64,000 nucleotides of DNA from Spirodela intermedia (Eukaryota; Streptophyta; Magnoliopsida; Alismatales; Araceae): the NCBI GenBank assembly GCA_902729315.2, contig LR746276.1, positions 5,210,669 to 5,274,668 on the forward strand. Direction: 5' to 3'. Positions 22,879 through 34,855 of the stretch are shown here, one piece after another. Under the pieces are notes generated by a model. That model did not search any database. It saw only the letters and a program-made list of their open reading frames with translations, and was not told the origin of the DNA. A program made the translations under genes and the position numbers. The first letter of the stretch is position 1; each line of letters starts with the position of its first letter.

Positions 22879-24390
22879 GCTCATGATTTATCACCATCAT
22901 CATCTCCTTCCATCCATGGCTCTGTACTTGAGCATATATCATATTCTTTCTTCTTCTTTTTACTCTGGAGATGTCTCTCTTTCTCCATAATCCGTTTCTC
23001 TCTCCAACTAGAATGTAAAGAAAAAGACTATCATTTTTCTTGTATATTTAGTGTATCATGTAATTAGATTTTTTAAAAACATAGGATTTATTTTTTCCAA
23101 CATGATGCATTCCACGAATTTCCTAATATTTTTTCCTAATGGAAAAAAATATATTAATAGATGTCGTTCTTTATCTCTATATAGAAAAAGGGCATTAATC
23201 CATTTTATGGCCTGTTTATTCCCACCTGTCATTCAAATTGAGTAATATTTACCTTTTAGAAAATGATGTTAAAGTGTAATCTTGTAAAATTCTGTATATG
23301 CAGCCATTTTTTTCCTGGTAGAAGTAAATGATAATATATATATTGATCTCATGAAAATCCTCACATGATCGAAAGATTTTGTTTTATATTCTAAGAAATT
23401 GACATGCGGGATTTTTTTTTCATTTATTTGTTTTTTTAAATTTTTTATAATACCATTATAATATTTTTTAAAAAATAAATATTTATAAAAAACTTAAGCT
23501 CAAAGTTAACCCCCCCCCTCCCCCCTCTCAACCCATGTACTTTTATTAAAATAAGACAGCCAATCGTCTCGAATTTAAATATTATTTTAATAATCTAAAC
23601 GCTTAAAAAATAAATTAAAAAATAAATATTGTGTACCTAATCTTGGTCCCCTATCGACAACCTTGACCACAGATTTCCTCATCATCCATGAAAGCTGTCC
23701 AAGAAGCATCTTCAACCCGCTGAAATCCACCAAGCTTCTCCCTTTTGCAAAACCAGATCCAGGGTACTAGTCAACGCTGCCAGTTAGGATGGTATAAGCA
23801 AGCTCCACGTGGTCTCTCTCTCTCTCTCTCTCTCCCCGTGTTTCATTAATTCATCATCAGTCCCCGAGGGCAACAGGGCGAGGCGAGGCGAGGGGGCTCC
23901 AGCAGAGCTTTGAACTGCGCAGAGAACCCTATCGGAGATAGTGGGCGCTGTGATCTTCCGCCTAGTGGATGATGTGACTTTTCCCCGGCCAATCCAAGAT
24001 CTTCACCCATATCATTCCTTAGGTCGGGAAGAAGGAGAAAATATGAGGACAAGATAAACCCAGTGGAAAGGACCAAGGATCTAGACCGCCGCCCTCCTCC
24101 ATGGTCCCAGACACAATTACCGAGGACTGACTCTCTCTCTCTCTCTCTGTCACGACGGAGAAGATGTCGGGGACGACTGATAAGACATGAATGGGAGGAG
24201 CCGGCCTGAGAGCTTCAACCCCCCCTCTCCCTGATATAGGTGGGTCTGTGGAGTGTCCATTTCTTTTATTGTTCCCCGAATGAGGTGAGCTTCCGCTCCT
24301 TTTGACCTCCGTCGGCTCTCCTTTCTCCGCGGAACTTTCCTCCATTTCCACCTTTTCGGGCGGGCGGCTCCCGTTTTCTCCTCAGGAGGA
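22879..24390. other. Intergenic region: AT-rich, then GC-rich promoter of the first MYB-CC gene
   Basis: From 22879 to about 23640 the DNA is AT-rich and should include the 3' end of the upstream gene. A C-rich tract lies near 23510-23530 and a CT run at 23813-23834. From about 23860 the sequence turns GC-rich with further CT runs (24130-24148), fitting the leader of the next gene. No separate gene was seen. Confidence 0.5.
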
Positions 24391-24391
24391 G

Positions 24392-27300
24392 ATGTTTCCT
24401 GGCTTGATCCCGCACCAGGAAGCTCCCATTCCTCAGGAGGAGATCCGTAGCCCCAGTCTGGTCCTCACCGCGGATCCCAAGCCCCGCCTCCGATGGACCG
24501 CTGATCTCCACGAGAGGTTCGTTGATGCAGTCGCGCAGCTCGGAGGACCCGAAAGTACCCCCCATCCATCTGCTTCCCAGTCTCGCATCCCCTGCTCTTA
24601 CCCGAAATTTCCATTTATTTCCGAGTTTCTGTTATTGATTATTGCCCACTAGCTGCGTCTTTTGTTTGCTTCACCTGCCCTCGGCGGTGGTGTTTTGGGT
24701 CTTCCGGGTGCCATTGGTGGGCAGTTGACCATCTTTTCTTGGGATTTACTTCCCTTAATCGGTTTCCAAATTTGGATTGAATACTGCAGATTTGACGGAG
24801 ATGAATACTCTGCATTCATTGATCGAACCTACTGGGTATCAGCGAGGTTGTGTCTGATGATTCTATGCGCGGCTCTCTGTTTCTGCGAAACTTTAATTTT
24901 CATACGTATATCCTTTTTAATATCGTTGATTGAACAGATGGCCGGCTTTCCTTGAGACTCTGAGCGACTTACCATGTATGCCTTTTGCATACTTCTCCGC
25001 TTCAAAGGCACCTCTGTTTGTAGTTCTCTTCATAATTTCTGTTTCCTGGTTTAAAGTGGTTCCATTTACTTTTGGGAGGATTCAATTTTGATTTTTTTTT
25101 CTACTTTGATTCTCTCCCTTTTTCGGGTTGCTTCATCATGTCCAGTACTTTCAATCCTCTTAATATCTTCTCCATTTCAGTATAGTGAAGTGAATCCCGA
25201 ATTGAGCTGATATGCCTCACAGAATATTGGGAAGCTGATTATATTTTTCTGTCTTTTAATAGGATTTTCCCTCTTTTGTTAGATTGGCCTTTCTATTAAG
25301 TGCTGATTAATCCTTTTTAAGGAGACGATTTTGTGATTTCATCCCCTTACTTTTTTTTTAGTGAGACTTAAATCCATGTATCTGCGCTTCTGTGTATATT
25401 ATTTGTTGAATTTCTTCATCTCATGTTTCGATGGATATTCAGGAAGGTTTTCGTATTTACTTATATAATTTCAAGTCTGTATGGTATCATTTTGGTTCGT
25501 ATTCTTGGTGCTTCTCGCTGATTTTTCCTATTCTATCGTTTCTATTTAATAATTCTCAGTGGCATATGTTTGGTTAATAGATTTAAATAGGCGACTGCTG
25601 ATGTTTATGTTTTTCCAAATTAAGTGAAAAGGATTCTCGTCGCCCAAGTTCTATCCACCAGTTTTATTTTCTACGCCAATTCTGTGCTGTTTTTTCTTCA
25701 TTCACATGTCTTTCAGAGACTTCTATCGGTACATGAACAGACTAGTGAGCCAAGTGCTCAGGATTATCTAGCAAAACTCAATGTCATTGATTTGCGCTAT
25801 TTATTAATGTTTATTTCACTAAGATTCATCTTCTAATGTGAGGATGTTTTTATCAATCTCATTCTCTGATTTCATTTCTAATCTTGTTTTCGGTCATCAG
25901 AGTTTCATGAGCACATGCCAACTTGAGTAAGATTTTTATTTGATGAAAATCAAGAACATTTTTTAACGCTGCATTTGAAAAAAAATGCCATTTTATTTTA
26001 GAAAGGAGGAAAATAATGCTAAAGACGATGTAAATCAAGCCCTCTAAGCGCATTTCATGCGCGAATGTTCTGTTTTTTTTTTCTTCTAGTGGATTGAGGA
26101 AAAACTAGTAATCTTGCAGCATTTTATTTCCTATTTCGATGCTTATTTCATTGCTTATCCCTGTTTCCTCAGGATTTTTCAATTTATATTTACTATTTTT
26201 GTATCTATGCATTAATATTTCACTGAGGATCTTCTTCTTTTTTTCCTCATAGAGGCGACACCAAAGACTATCATGAGGACAATGGGCGTTAAGGGCCTCA
26301 CCCTTTTCCACTTGAAGAGTCATCTCCAAGTAAATAATCATTTTGAGCTCACTCTCTTTAAATTCTATTTTTCGGGCAAAAAAATGTGATTTTATTCAAT
26401 ATTCGCCCATATAATGTCCACTTTCCCTCTGGAGCTGGAGCTTATGCTTATGCTTATGCTTTTTATGTATCCTCAGAAATACCGATTAGGGAAACAATCG
26501 GGCAAAGAAATGGGGGAGCAGTCAAAGGGTGGTAAGCTCCCAATTAAGGTTGATAATATGCTATTTATTTATTAATAGTAGTAAAAATTCCTATTTATAT
26601 CGAAAAATTATGAATGATTGTTTTCTTTCTGATACATTTTATTTTTCTTGTTGTAGGTCTTTTTCGGTTTTATTTGATATTTTAAATTTCTGAATTCACG
26701 AATGATTCATAGACTTAGTTGATTTTAACCTTTAGATTGACCTTATCTCGAATTTAAAATAGTAGTTGGTAGGTAAAATAAATTCAATCAGTTCTGCTCA
26801 CAAAATTTAGGCTTATTTATCATTTTTTTATAAGGGAGGCTATTTAAAGGAAAAATTAAACTACTTTTAAAATTAAAATCCATGTGTTTTCTCGAATTTA
26901 AAATTGATACTTTTGTAGCTGAAAATTTTCAGTGAGCTCAGTCCAGTTATTTGTCTATATTTTTCACCAGTATAAAAAATTAGCTACTTCAATAAATTTT
27001 TGAAAACATTCTCTGGAGATGAATTATTGACGACCCCCTTAATAAGAGGAGCTGCCGATTAAATTATCCTGTGTTTTCTTGAGATAAAATTAATCGTTCT
27101 TGGGGATTTACTTATGTGTATATGTTTAGAGATAACATGTTTTCTCAGATACCATGATTTAGTTGTGCTCTTAGTTGGCTTCTGTGTCGACTCTATATAA
27201 GGTAAACAAATTTAAAGCCTTAACGATTAAAAAATCAAGATTATGCCACGTTCATCCCTGTTTTTTATCAAAAAAAAAGAAAAAAGTCAGAAAACTTTCC

Positions 27301-28750
27301 ATAATTAGAAATCGAAAGAGTTATCTTGTGTTCTTATCATGCCTATATATATTTTTTGGATCTTAATGTCATCAGCTGCATATATCTTGGAAGGCCCCAG
27401 CAGCAGCAGCAGCTCGCTATCTCCAAGGGTGCACATGCCGGATGTGAATGAGTGAGATGACACTTTTTTTTTCCTTATTTGGAAAATAAAAATAAAAATG
27501 AACAGCTTCGATTGATGAATTCTTAAACCCTCCTTGGATTTGTGTAGGGGCCATGAAGTTAAGGAAGCCCTGAGAGCGCAGATGGAGATCCAGAGGAGAC
27601 TCCATGAACAAGTGGAGGTAAATCTGATGGCTGAGTCTTACTTCTACCATGCTTCCGAATTAAATATTTCTATATTCTTTGCACATACATTCAATAAAAG
27701 ATGAAAAAGAGGACTGGATTAGGTGGAAAACAGGCAAAACCCAGGGAGAGTTCATTGAGCTGCGATTTCCTTGCTTAGAAAATTAATCCTTCTGTAGAAG
27801 AGATCCAGTTCTTAGGCTCTCCGCCGGCGGATTCAAAGCAAGGAGGGGGGGCTCTTCTGTGGCTGAAACTTTTGGTGGTCGCAGAGAGTTGGTGGTTTCA
27901 ATGGGTCAGCCATGGCCTGGGCTTAGCCAAGGTCAGTCTGAGACCTATGAACATTGGGCTGGTCTTGGGGGTTTCAGGGGAGAGCGATGTGGGTCATCAA
28001 GGACGGCTCTGGGCTTCTTGGTTATGCCTATGTTTCGTTCAAGAGTCAAGTTTTAGGCTTAAAACCGGGAAAACTGGGCCAGGCTTCCACTCACCTAACT
28101 CATTGACACCCCTACAGAATGAGGGTGATAAGTTGATAGATTGATTGCTAGCGAGAGAGAGGGAGAGAGAGAGAGAGGTGGGGGGGGGCTCTGGGCTTCT
28201 GGGTTATGCCTATGTTTCTTTCAAGACTTGATTTTTAGGCCTAAAACTGGGAAAAAACGGTGCCGAGCTCCAAAATGAGGGTGATTCATTGATGGATCGA
28301 TAGTGAGATAGATAGATAGATAGCGGGAGAGGGAGAGAGAGAGAGATGTGACTGGCACTGGGTCAGTCGCCTACTGAGAATCCCTGTTATTTCTATTTTT
28401 ATCCTTTTTTTTCCTGGGGCTGGAAGCTCATCTGGGTCCATCTCCAACAGGTCCAGAAGCACCTGCAGATTCGGATGGACTCCCACCAGAAGTACCTCAA
28501 CTCGCTGTTTGAGAGGGCCATCAAGATCGCCGTGGAGCAGATCACATCTACCACTGGGCTCCACATGACCAGCGGCGAACTTGCCGACCTCCTCTCGAAG
28601 GTGGCGGTCAACGGGGGCTGTGAAGCTTCGGGCCCCTCAGCAGCTCCATGGCCCACCGACCTGGAAGAGAAGCTCCTCCCCCGCCAGCTACCACCAGAAG
28701 ACGGGCACTGCCACCGGAAATTACTTGGCCTGAAGCAGAAACCCTGCTGA
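24392..28750 (+). CDS. MYB-CC (PHR1-like) transcription factor, PHL2/PHL3-like group
   Basis: Six exons: 24392-24554, 26253-26329, 26477-26531, 27376-27451, 27548-27617 and 28451-28750. They give 246 residues. Residues 30-84 form the GARP/MYB DNA-binding domain (PKPRLRWTADLHERFVDAVA, TPKTIMRTMGVKGLTLFHLK, SHLQKYRL). Residues 126-175 are the coiled-coil domain, with RRLHEQVE where relatives have LHEQLE. A Ser run lies at 107-112. The C-terminus is short. MYB-CC proteins dimerise and bind P1BS-type sites (GNATATNC); several regulate phosphate-starvation genes, usually under SPX-domain control. The N-terminus MFPGLI is typical of this group. An in-frame ATG at 24302 would add 30 residues, but I prefer 24392. 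The group assignment is from memory of motifs. A second, distinct MYB-CC gene follows in the same orientation. Confidence 0.9.
24555..26252 (+). other. Long intron 1 of the first MYB-CC gene
   Basis: About 1.7 kb of T-rich sequence between the two exons that split the MYB domain. The donor GTACCC follows GGACCCGAAA and the acceptor is CTCATAG before AGGCGACACC. No coding or transposon signal was recognised. Confidence 0.6.
28003..28345. repeat. Imperfect tandem duplication of about 180 bp in intron 5 of the first MYB-CC gene
   Basis: The block starting GGCTCTGGGCTTCT near 28005 recurs near 28187, with the shared order GGTTATGCCTATGTTTC, CAAGA, TTTTTAGGC, AAACTGGGAAAA, AATGAGGGTGAT, TTGATGGAT and a closing GAGAGA run. 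The copies differ by substitutions and small gaps, so this is an old duplication. Confidence 0.75.
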
Positions 28751-28753
28751 ATT

Positions 28754-28758
<5 letters not shown>

Positions 28759-28830
<72 letters not shown>

Positions 28831-28867
28831 CCTCCCTTTCTCTCTATCTATCTATCTATCTCTCTCT
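28759..28867. repeat. CT / CTAT microsatellite just after the first MYB-CC stop codon
   Basis: A run of about 100 bases of CT with CTAT units starts 9 bases after the TGA at 28750, so it should lie in the 3' untranslated region of the mRNA. Confidence 0.9.
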
Positions 28868-31800
28868 GTCCGCATCCAACCCCTGTGAGGGAGCTGCCAG
28901 GGTTCTTGGTTGAAAGGCTGGAAGAACGCCGATGGAGAGGCCCAGCTTGAGAAGAGCGCAATATGAGACTCCTTTTTATTGATGTGATCATGGCTTGTCA
29001 GAAAGATCCTTTTTTTTTTCTTTCTTTCTTGTAATTAGATTTTGAACTTGCTATTTTTGAGATAATAGAAGCAGAATTTTAAGCAGGGTCTGGATCAACA
29101 GTCAGAGGGAAGCGGGGCAGAAGGGCGCTTCCACTTCAACAGACCCCAAAAAGTCAACGAAGTACAGTGAGGTGGAGATAAGCTCGTTAGAATGGGGAAC
29201 AGCGAATGAGCTGCTATTGGTTGGTCACAGAAGCCCTTTTTGAGGTTGCATGGGTGAGAGATGGATGGACGATCCTTGTGATCTGATGAGAGAGAGAGAG
29301 AGAATTGTAGGCGATTAATTAAGTGAGCTTTTATAAGTAACCAAGCTTGATCAATGTTCTTTAAATTATAAGTCAACGTAGAACTTTATAGCTCAACCTG
29401 TCTACATTACAAGCCAATCACAGGCAGATAACCGCCTACCAGCACTGGGCAGCGGTCAGCGGGCAACCTGCCCGGCGGCAGTCTTGTGGGACCAAGTTTT
29501 TTGCGGGCCCCACCTGCCGCCGATTGGACGGACGGCCATTTCCGACAAATCTGAGAGCCGGTCAGAAAAAAAAGGAGATATCTTTTTTTAATCAACCGAG
29601 AGAAAAATTAAGGAAGAGGACCGTACGGCGTACTTGCTCGCCTTCTAATCCCTCTCGCACTCTCTTCTGGACTTCTCGGCTGGTCGGTGGGCGAACCCTC
29701 GACTCCTGATAGTCAAAAGGCTCAGTGCAGGGAAAATTAGGGCGGTGGGTTCAAGCGGCGGCGCCGCCAGCGGGTAATCCGGTGATCCGCTTGTTGGCTC
29801 TACCTGGGTACTCCTCCTTTCAGCATTTTTTTTCGTGATTTTTGAGGTCTGCGCAAGTCAAATTCCCTTACTGGGTTCCTCCGGGAAGATAATGGCTGAA
29901 GCCTGTGTTTTAGAGAAATTGGTCTCAATTTCTCCTCACTTTGAGACGTTCTAAATGCTGATCATCGGCCTCCCCCCCCCCCCTTCTTTCAGAGTTTTCT
30001 CCATTTTCCCGTATTTTCTATTTTATTCTGAAATAAATCCGTCTCATCGCCGCCTTCCCCTCTGCCTTCTGGTGCTCGGCAGATTGCTGGTTATTGGTCA
30101 AGGGGAACGAACCCGAAGATTGACCCCCTGCAGTCAGTCACCATTGAAGACAGTCAAGGTGGAGGAGGCGGATGAGGGTTGCAGGAGCCTGCCGCTAGTT
30201 TCTTCACTGCATTCTCCAGACAGAAGAGAACGAATGACTGAGTTGAAAGCTGAGAAGAAGAGGGGGAAGTAAGTGCACAACGAGCCTCCAGGAACCATCT
30301 GAGGTAAGGAAAATCTGCCTCCATTAGGTGGAACTTGCGCTCACCTTAGAGTTTTTGTGAGAATTATTTAAATATTATCTCTCAAAACCCCCCTTTGGTG
30401 TTATTTTTTCGCATGCCATGTAATTGACTGACATGATTCTATACAATCTAGGAGCTGATAGAAACTGAGAAAGAAGAATTTAAGGGATATAATTAGTGGG
30501 TTTTTGAGATTGAATAGAGATAAAGAGAAAATTTAGTTATATAAGTGGGTTTCTAAGAAAATGCTGGTTGCTTCTGCTGAAATTTCATTTTTTTCGTGCC
30601 ACAATATTTTCTGAACGTTTCTACCTTCAGAAGATCTTGCCAATGGTTGAAACAAAATATCACTCCAGCCCCAACTCCCACATCTAAAGGATGCACAAAA
30701 AAATAATTTCGAGACACTTATAAATGGATAGCGGGGGAAGATATAACGCAACATTGATGCAGACGATAGTAAGATCTGATCTCGAATCCATTAAGTACAG
30801 ACTTTGATAAAGAAATTAGGTCATGAATCCACAAAAATTGGAGACTTTGACCCTTGAATCTGCAAAACTGGAGACTTTGGCCTGTGAATCCACATGGGGG
30901 GATACTTTGAATCCACAAGACCAAAAAGTGCCCTTGAATCCAGTTGGGGGGTGACATTGAATCTATGAGCAGGGAAAGATAACTCCAAAGAAGAGAAACT
31001 CGTTATATTTCAGTAGCTCAATGATTTTACGATGTGGAACCTTTATATAGACCTAAAAAGGAGGTGGGATGTCACCCCCTCCTTTCAATAGCAAACATTC
31101 TTTGAAAAAGAAAACAAATTCGGGAACATAATCAAAACATATTCTGAGAAAACAGACATAAAAATCTGAAACTGAAAAAGAAGAAAAATAGACTCTGTGC
31201 ACCCAAATGGGGTTAAATAAGTCTTTTCTCACTTTAGTGGGGCCCAATAACGTTTTAGACCATTTTTTAGCATTATCCTCTTTATAGCCTAATGCTAAAG
31301 CGGGTGGGCCTCCAATTTTGGGTTTCATCTGTTTTATTACGTTTTGGGCTACATCAAGACGTTAGAAGGATGACCTAAATAAAAGTTGTAAATTCTAGAT
31401 AGGTTTTCTTATAATTGAAGCAACCAATAATCTGGCTATAACCTCTGTTTGAATAATAGGGGGAGTATTTATGGCTTCCCAAGTAATTAAAGTATCTCTT
31501 GACAATTGCATTTAATTTCCCAACTCCAATTACTTAAAACCTCCTGGTGGACCGTTCTTTCTGAGGAGGGCCGCCGCACAGCTGGTCAGTCATGGGTGAC
31601 TGGCCTGGCAAGCAACTATACTATGAAACATAAACTGCTACACAGGAAGCACTCGGCCATTATTCTTCTTCTCAGTTCCTCAAACATTTTTCATGAGCTA
31701 TTTTGTTGTAAGACGTAGTGTGGAGCCTCCATATACCTTTCACCCTCTCATCAAAACTTCACATCTTGATACTAACATGTTAGAGTTCTTTGCAGTTGGC

Positions 31801-31873
31801 ATATCAACCAAAGCCCATATCTAGTACAAGCCCAATTCCCAGCAATTCAATTCCTTATAATCATCATACAGAA
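28868..31873. other. Intergenic/leader region between the two MYB-CC genes
   Basis: The first part should end the upstream transcript. From about 29600 to 30310 the DNA is GC-richer. The string CCATCTGAG followed by GTAAGG at 30304 is a good splice donor, so a non-coding first exon of the second MYB-CC gene may end there. The matching acceptor would be TTCTTTGCAG at 31794. This would make the intron about 1.5 kb. A small minisatellite lies at 30822-30965. No other gene was recognised. Confidence 0.45.
30822..30965. repeat. Minisatellite of degenerate TGAATCCA(C/G) units
   Basis: A unit beginning (T)GAATC(C/T)(A/G) recurs about every 24-34 bases (near 30824, 30855, 30886, 30908, 30934 and 30958). 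It is followed by stretches such as AAACTGGAGACTTTGGCC and GGGGGATACTTT. Confidence 0.7.
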
Positions 31874-32989
31874 ATGTGGCCAAATGCTACAGAACCTAGA
31901 AATGGTTTGAATCTTGCCAATCCTCAACTATCATCAAAGCAACGACTACGGTGGACAGATGAGCTTCATGGGCGTTTTGTGGATGCTATCACTCAACTTG
32001 GTGGCCCAGATCGTGAGTAATTTTTACTTAATTTCATTGAATCAATGGATAGAGTTTTACATTTTCTTTTTAATACATTCGGACATTCCTCTGTGATAAT
32101 CAAGGTTTTCAGTTCTAAACGGATCCATTATGGTGACTTTGATATATTTATGCTTTTTTGAGACTCTAAAATATGCCCAAGCTTGCAAAATAATATATTG
32201 ATGTCCTATTCACTAAGCGGAATGGTGCTGTATTTGGTGCTCCTGCAATGTAGAAATATAGAGCTCAGTAAAGGGCTTACATGATTGTCACTCAATCAGA
32301 AGATGACTATACTTCTGCTTTTCCAAACTCATGTTTTAACGTAGCAGGAAATAACATTGATTTTCTCAGATTTCCCACATTTCAGGAGCCACCCCGAAAG
32401 GCATCCTGAGGGTTATGGGTGTGAAAGGGCTGACCATATACCACATCAAAAGCCACCTGCAGGTAAAATATCTGAATGATTACGTCTCACTTCCATATGA
32501 AATTTTCACGGCATTCCTGGCTCGTTATAATTTATCTGCCGCAATAAACTTCTTTATTTATGCAGAAGTATCGGCTTGCAAGTTATGTTCCTGAGTGTTC
32601 ATCCGATGGTAGGTGGATATAATCTCATTTCTGATACTTTTGTGCAACAAGCAAATGAATCTTATTCCTAATTACAGTCCATGTCTGAAAAGATTCCCGT
32701 ATTTAGTGTCCCCAGGTAGAAAGGCAGGAAATAAAGAACGTGGGGAGGAAATTTCTCGCCTGGATGATTCAGCGTAAGCTTGATCTTTATTTTTCCCCTC
32801 TCTGATATCTGGTTGTGACATGTTCAGTCGAAAAATTTCTTGCAATCTTTTGAAGATATATTCTTGTTGCATTTACTTGATAAACTTTGGAACACCATTA
32901 CATTTGAGAAAAGGGCTTACTTGCCTTGCTGTTAGCCAAACCCTATGCTTTCTGTTTTCTGATAGCCATAATCTTTCTGCCCATACGCC

Positions 32990-33040
<51 letters not shown>

Positions 33041-33992
33041 ACTCACTCACTCACTCACTCACTCACTCACACTCACACACACTGTATGTATGCATTTCTA
33101 TAAGAGAGTGTACTTGAAATATTTAAGCAAGTACAATATTTTAATTTTTTATTCTACACTTTTTATAGAAGATCAATTAGGTGCTATTGGATTTCTGATT
33201 TATGGTAGATATCTATTATTCGATGAATGAATAACAAGTCATGACTAAGGCTCCATCATTTTTTAATCCATCACAGGATACCGATAACAGAGGCTCTCAA
33301 GTTGCAGATGGAGGTGCAGAAGCGTCTGCATGAGCAGCTAGAGGCAAGCTCTTCTCCACCTGAATATTTTATCCACAAGTCCTTTGTTGCCCTGGGAATA
33401 TTGTCAACTGTTTTCTCGGAGATGATGCATCTGCAAGCAAGCATGATGACTCCGATCCCCTTCGGAATTATTTCCAAAGTTCATTCATTAATATCATATC
33501 AAATATAATATATATATATATCAAGATATGCATTTATATATATTCACTTTCAACTTAATTACCATTCAGTGATGGTATCTCAACATTATACTACTAAAGT
33601 TAGCAAAAATGTCATTTTTCTGCAGTTGTGCGTCTTGTGAGACATTTTATCTGTTCATCTATTTGAAACTTCAACTACACCGTCATCACCAGCTTCATTC
33701 TCATGACAAGGGGCTGTTACTGGGCCGATTACTATCCGATGTTCTTACAGCGGGCCCCACAATGCAGGTTCAGAGGCAGCTGCAGCTTCGGATTGAAGCC
33801 CAAGGAAAGTACCTGCAGAGGATCATCGAAGAGCAGCGGAGGCTCAGCAGTGTTCTTACCGAAGGGCCAGGGTTAATAGGTGAGGCAGGACTGCATTCAG
33901 CCAAGACCGACCCGTTGACCCCCGTTCCATCTTCAGAGTCACCCCTTCGGGGAACCCTGCAGCCTACCCCAAGATCGGTGACAGGCGCTTGA
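31874..33992 (+). CDS. MYB-CC (PHR1-like) transcription factor, PHL7-like group
   Basis: Coding exons: 31874-32012, 32386-32462, 32566-32608, 32716-32773, 33277-33343 and 33768-33992. From the ATG at 31874 they give 202 residues. The MYB domain (about residues 22-76) reads SKQRLRWTDELHGRFVDAIT, then TPKGILRVMGVKGLTIYHIK and SHLQKYRLA. The coiled coil (about 107-155) holds EALKLQMEVQKRLHEQLEVQ, with the family LHEQLE motif. PHL7-like proteins are nuclear DNA-binding homodimers. The true start is uncertain: similarity to relatives (YQPKP) begins before the chosen ATG, so a short upstream coding exon may exist. The intron after LHEQLE has a GC donor (GAG then GCAAGC at 33344), yet GTTCAGAGGCAG at 33768 restores the family sequence. 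The C-terminus is shorter than in Arabidopsis PHL7. Gly replaces the usual Glu in HERF. Confidence 0.88.
32991..33071. repeat. CT then CACT compound microsatellite in an intron of the second MYB-CC gene
   Basis: About 45 bases of CT pass directly into about nine ACTC units, followed by a short CA run. It lies between the exons ending at 32773 and starting at 33277. Confidence 0.95.
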
Positions 33993-34855
33993 AGAGCGTT
34001 GACTTGGGACACTTCCTGAGTCAAAATCTTCCTTAGCTCTTTGAAACGTTTGAAATTTCTCCTCCCTTAACAGGACCCACGCCTTGATTTCTCAGGTAAT
34101 TTCATCAATTGGGGGATTTCTCCTCCTTTTCTTCCCCCTCCTTTAGGAAGAGGACTTGGTTGCCCTCTTGTGTGGTTAAGTCAGCAACTCAGCAGTTTTT
34201 TTTTGTACATCGTAAGCTGTTAGTTGATGTAAAATTATAGATTTGCCATCACAGGGAATGGAAAATGCCTGGTTACCTCTCTTGCTCGTCAATATTTGGA
34301 CTTTAAGCCCAAAAGATAACTCCGACCAGCGTTCTCAGGCTGGCGCGTTTCCGGGTTTTGGTCAATTCACCCGTTGACTTGATAAGTCAACCCCCAAGGG
34401 CCCATTTCCAAAGCATTTCTTGGACCCAGGCCCTCTTTGTAAAGTGGTTCTGTGCCATTTTCCGCAATACTCGACTTGAATTATTGCAGCCCAAGGAGGA
34501 TTATATGTTCAATTGAATACTTGAAGAAGGTAAATCTGCAATTGCAATTCTAGCAAAGTTGGTTAATTAGTCAACTTCAAATTGTAGTTCTGAACAGGAA
34601 AGCTTTAGGACAAGTAATTTGCTACAGAGCCACCGGGGATTTCAATTTGTTGCATTGTCCCAGGTCCATGCTCCAAAGAGGTCCGACACATTTTAAAAGG
34701 TCAACGGCCTGTCCCCCAGATGTTCCAACAAGTGGGGTCAGGGGATTATTACTCTAAGAAAGCGCCATCTCACATCACGCCAGGTGTTCCCACCTGCCGA
34801 GTTGACTTTCTGGTTTGGGCAAAGATCCGCCTGAACTGGGTTACCATGCTGAAGC
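33993..34855. other. Convergent intergenic region between the second MYB-CC gene and the EF-hand gene
   Basis: The two genes point towards each other, so this stretch should hold both 3' untranslated regions. TTGAC/GTCAA (W-box-like) strings recur but are short. No gene or repeat element was recognised. Confidence 0.5.

Noticed and set aside
24302-24391. In-frame upstream ATG adding 30 residues to the first MYB-CC protein
   Set aside because: The relatives I recall begin with MFPGLI, matching the ATG at 24392. The added stretch is Ser-rich and unlike the family. It stays possible as an alternative start.
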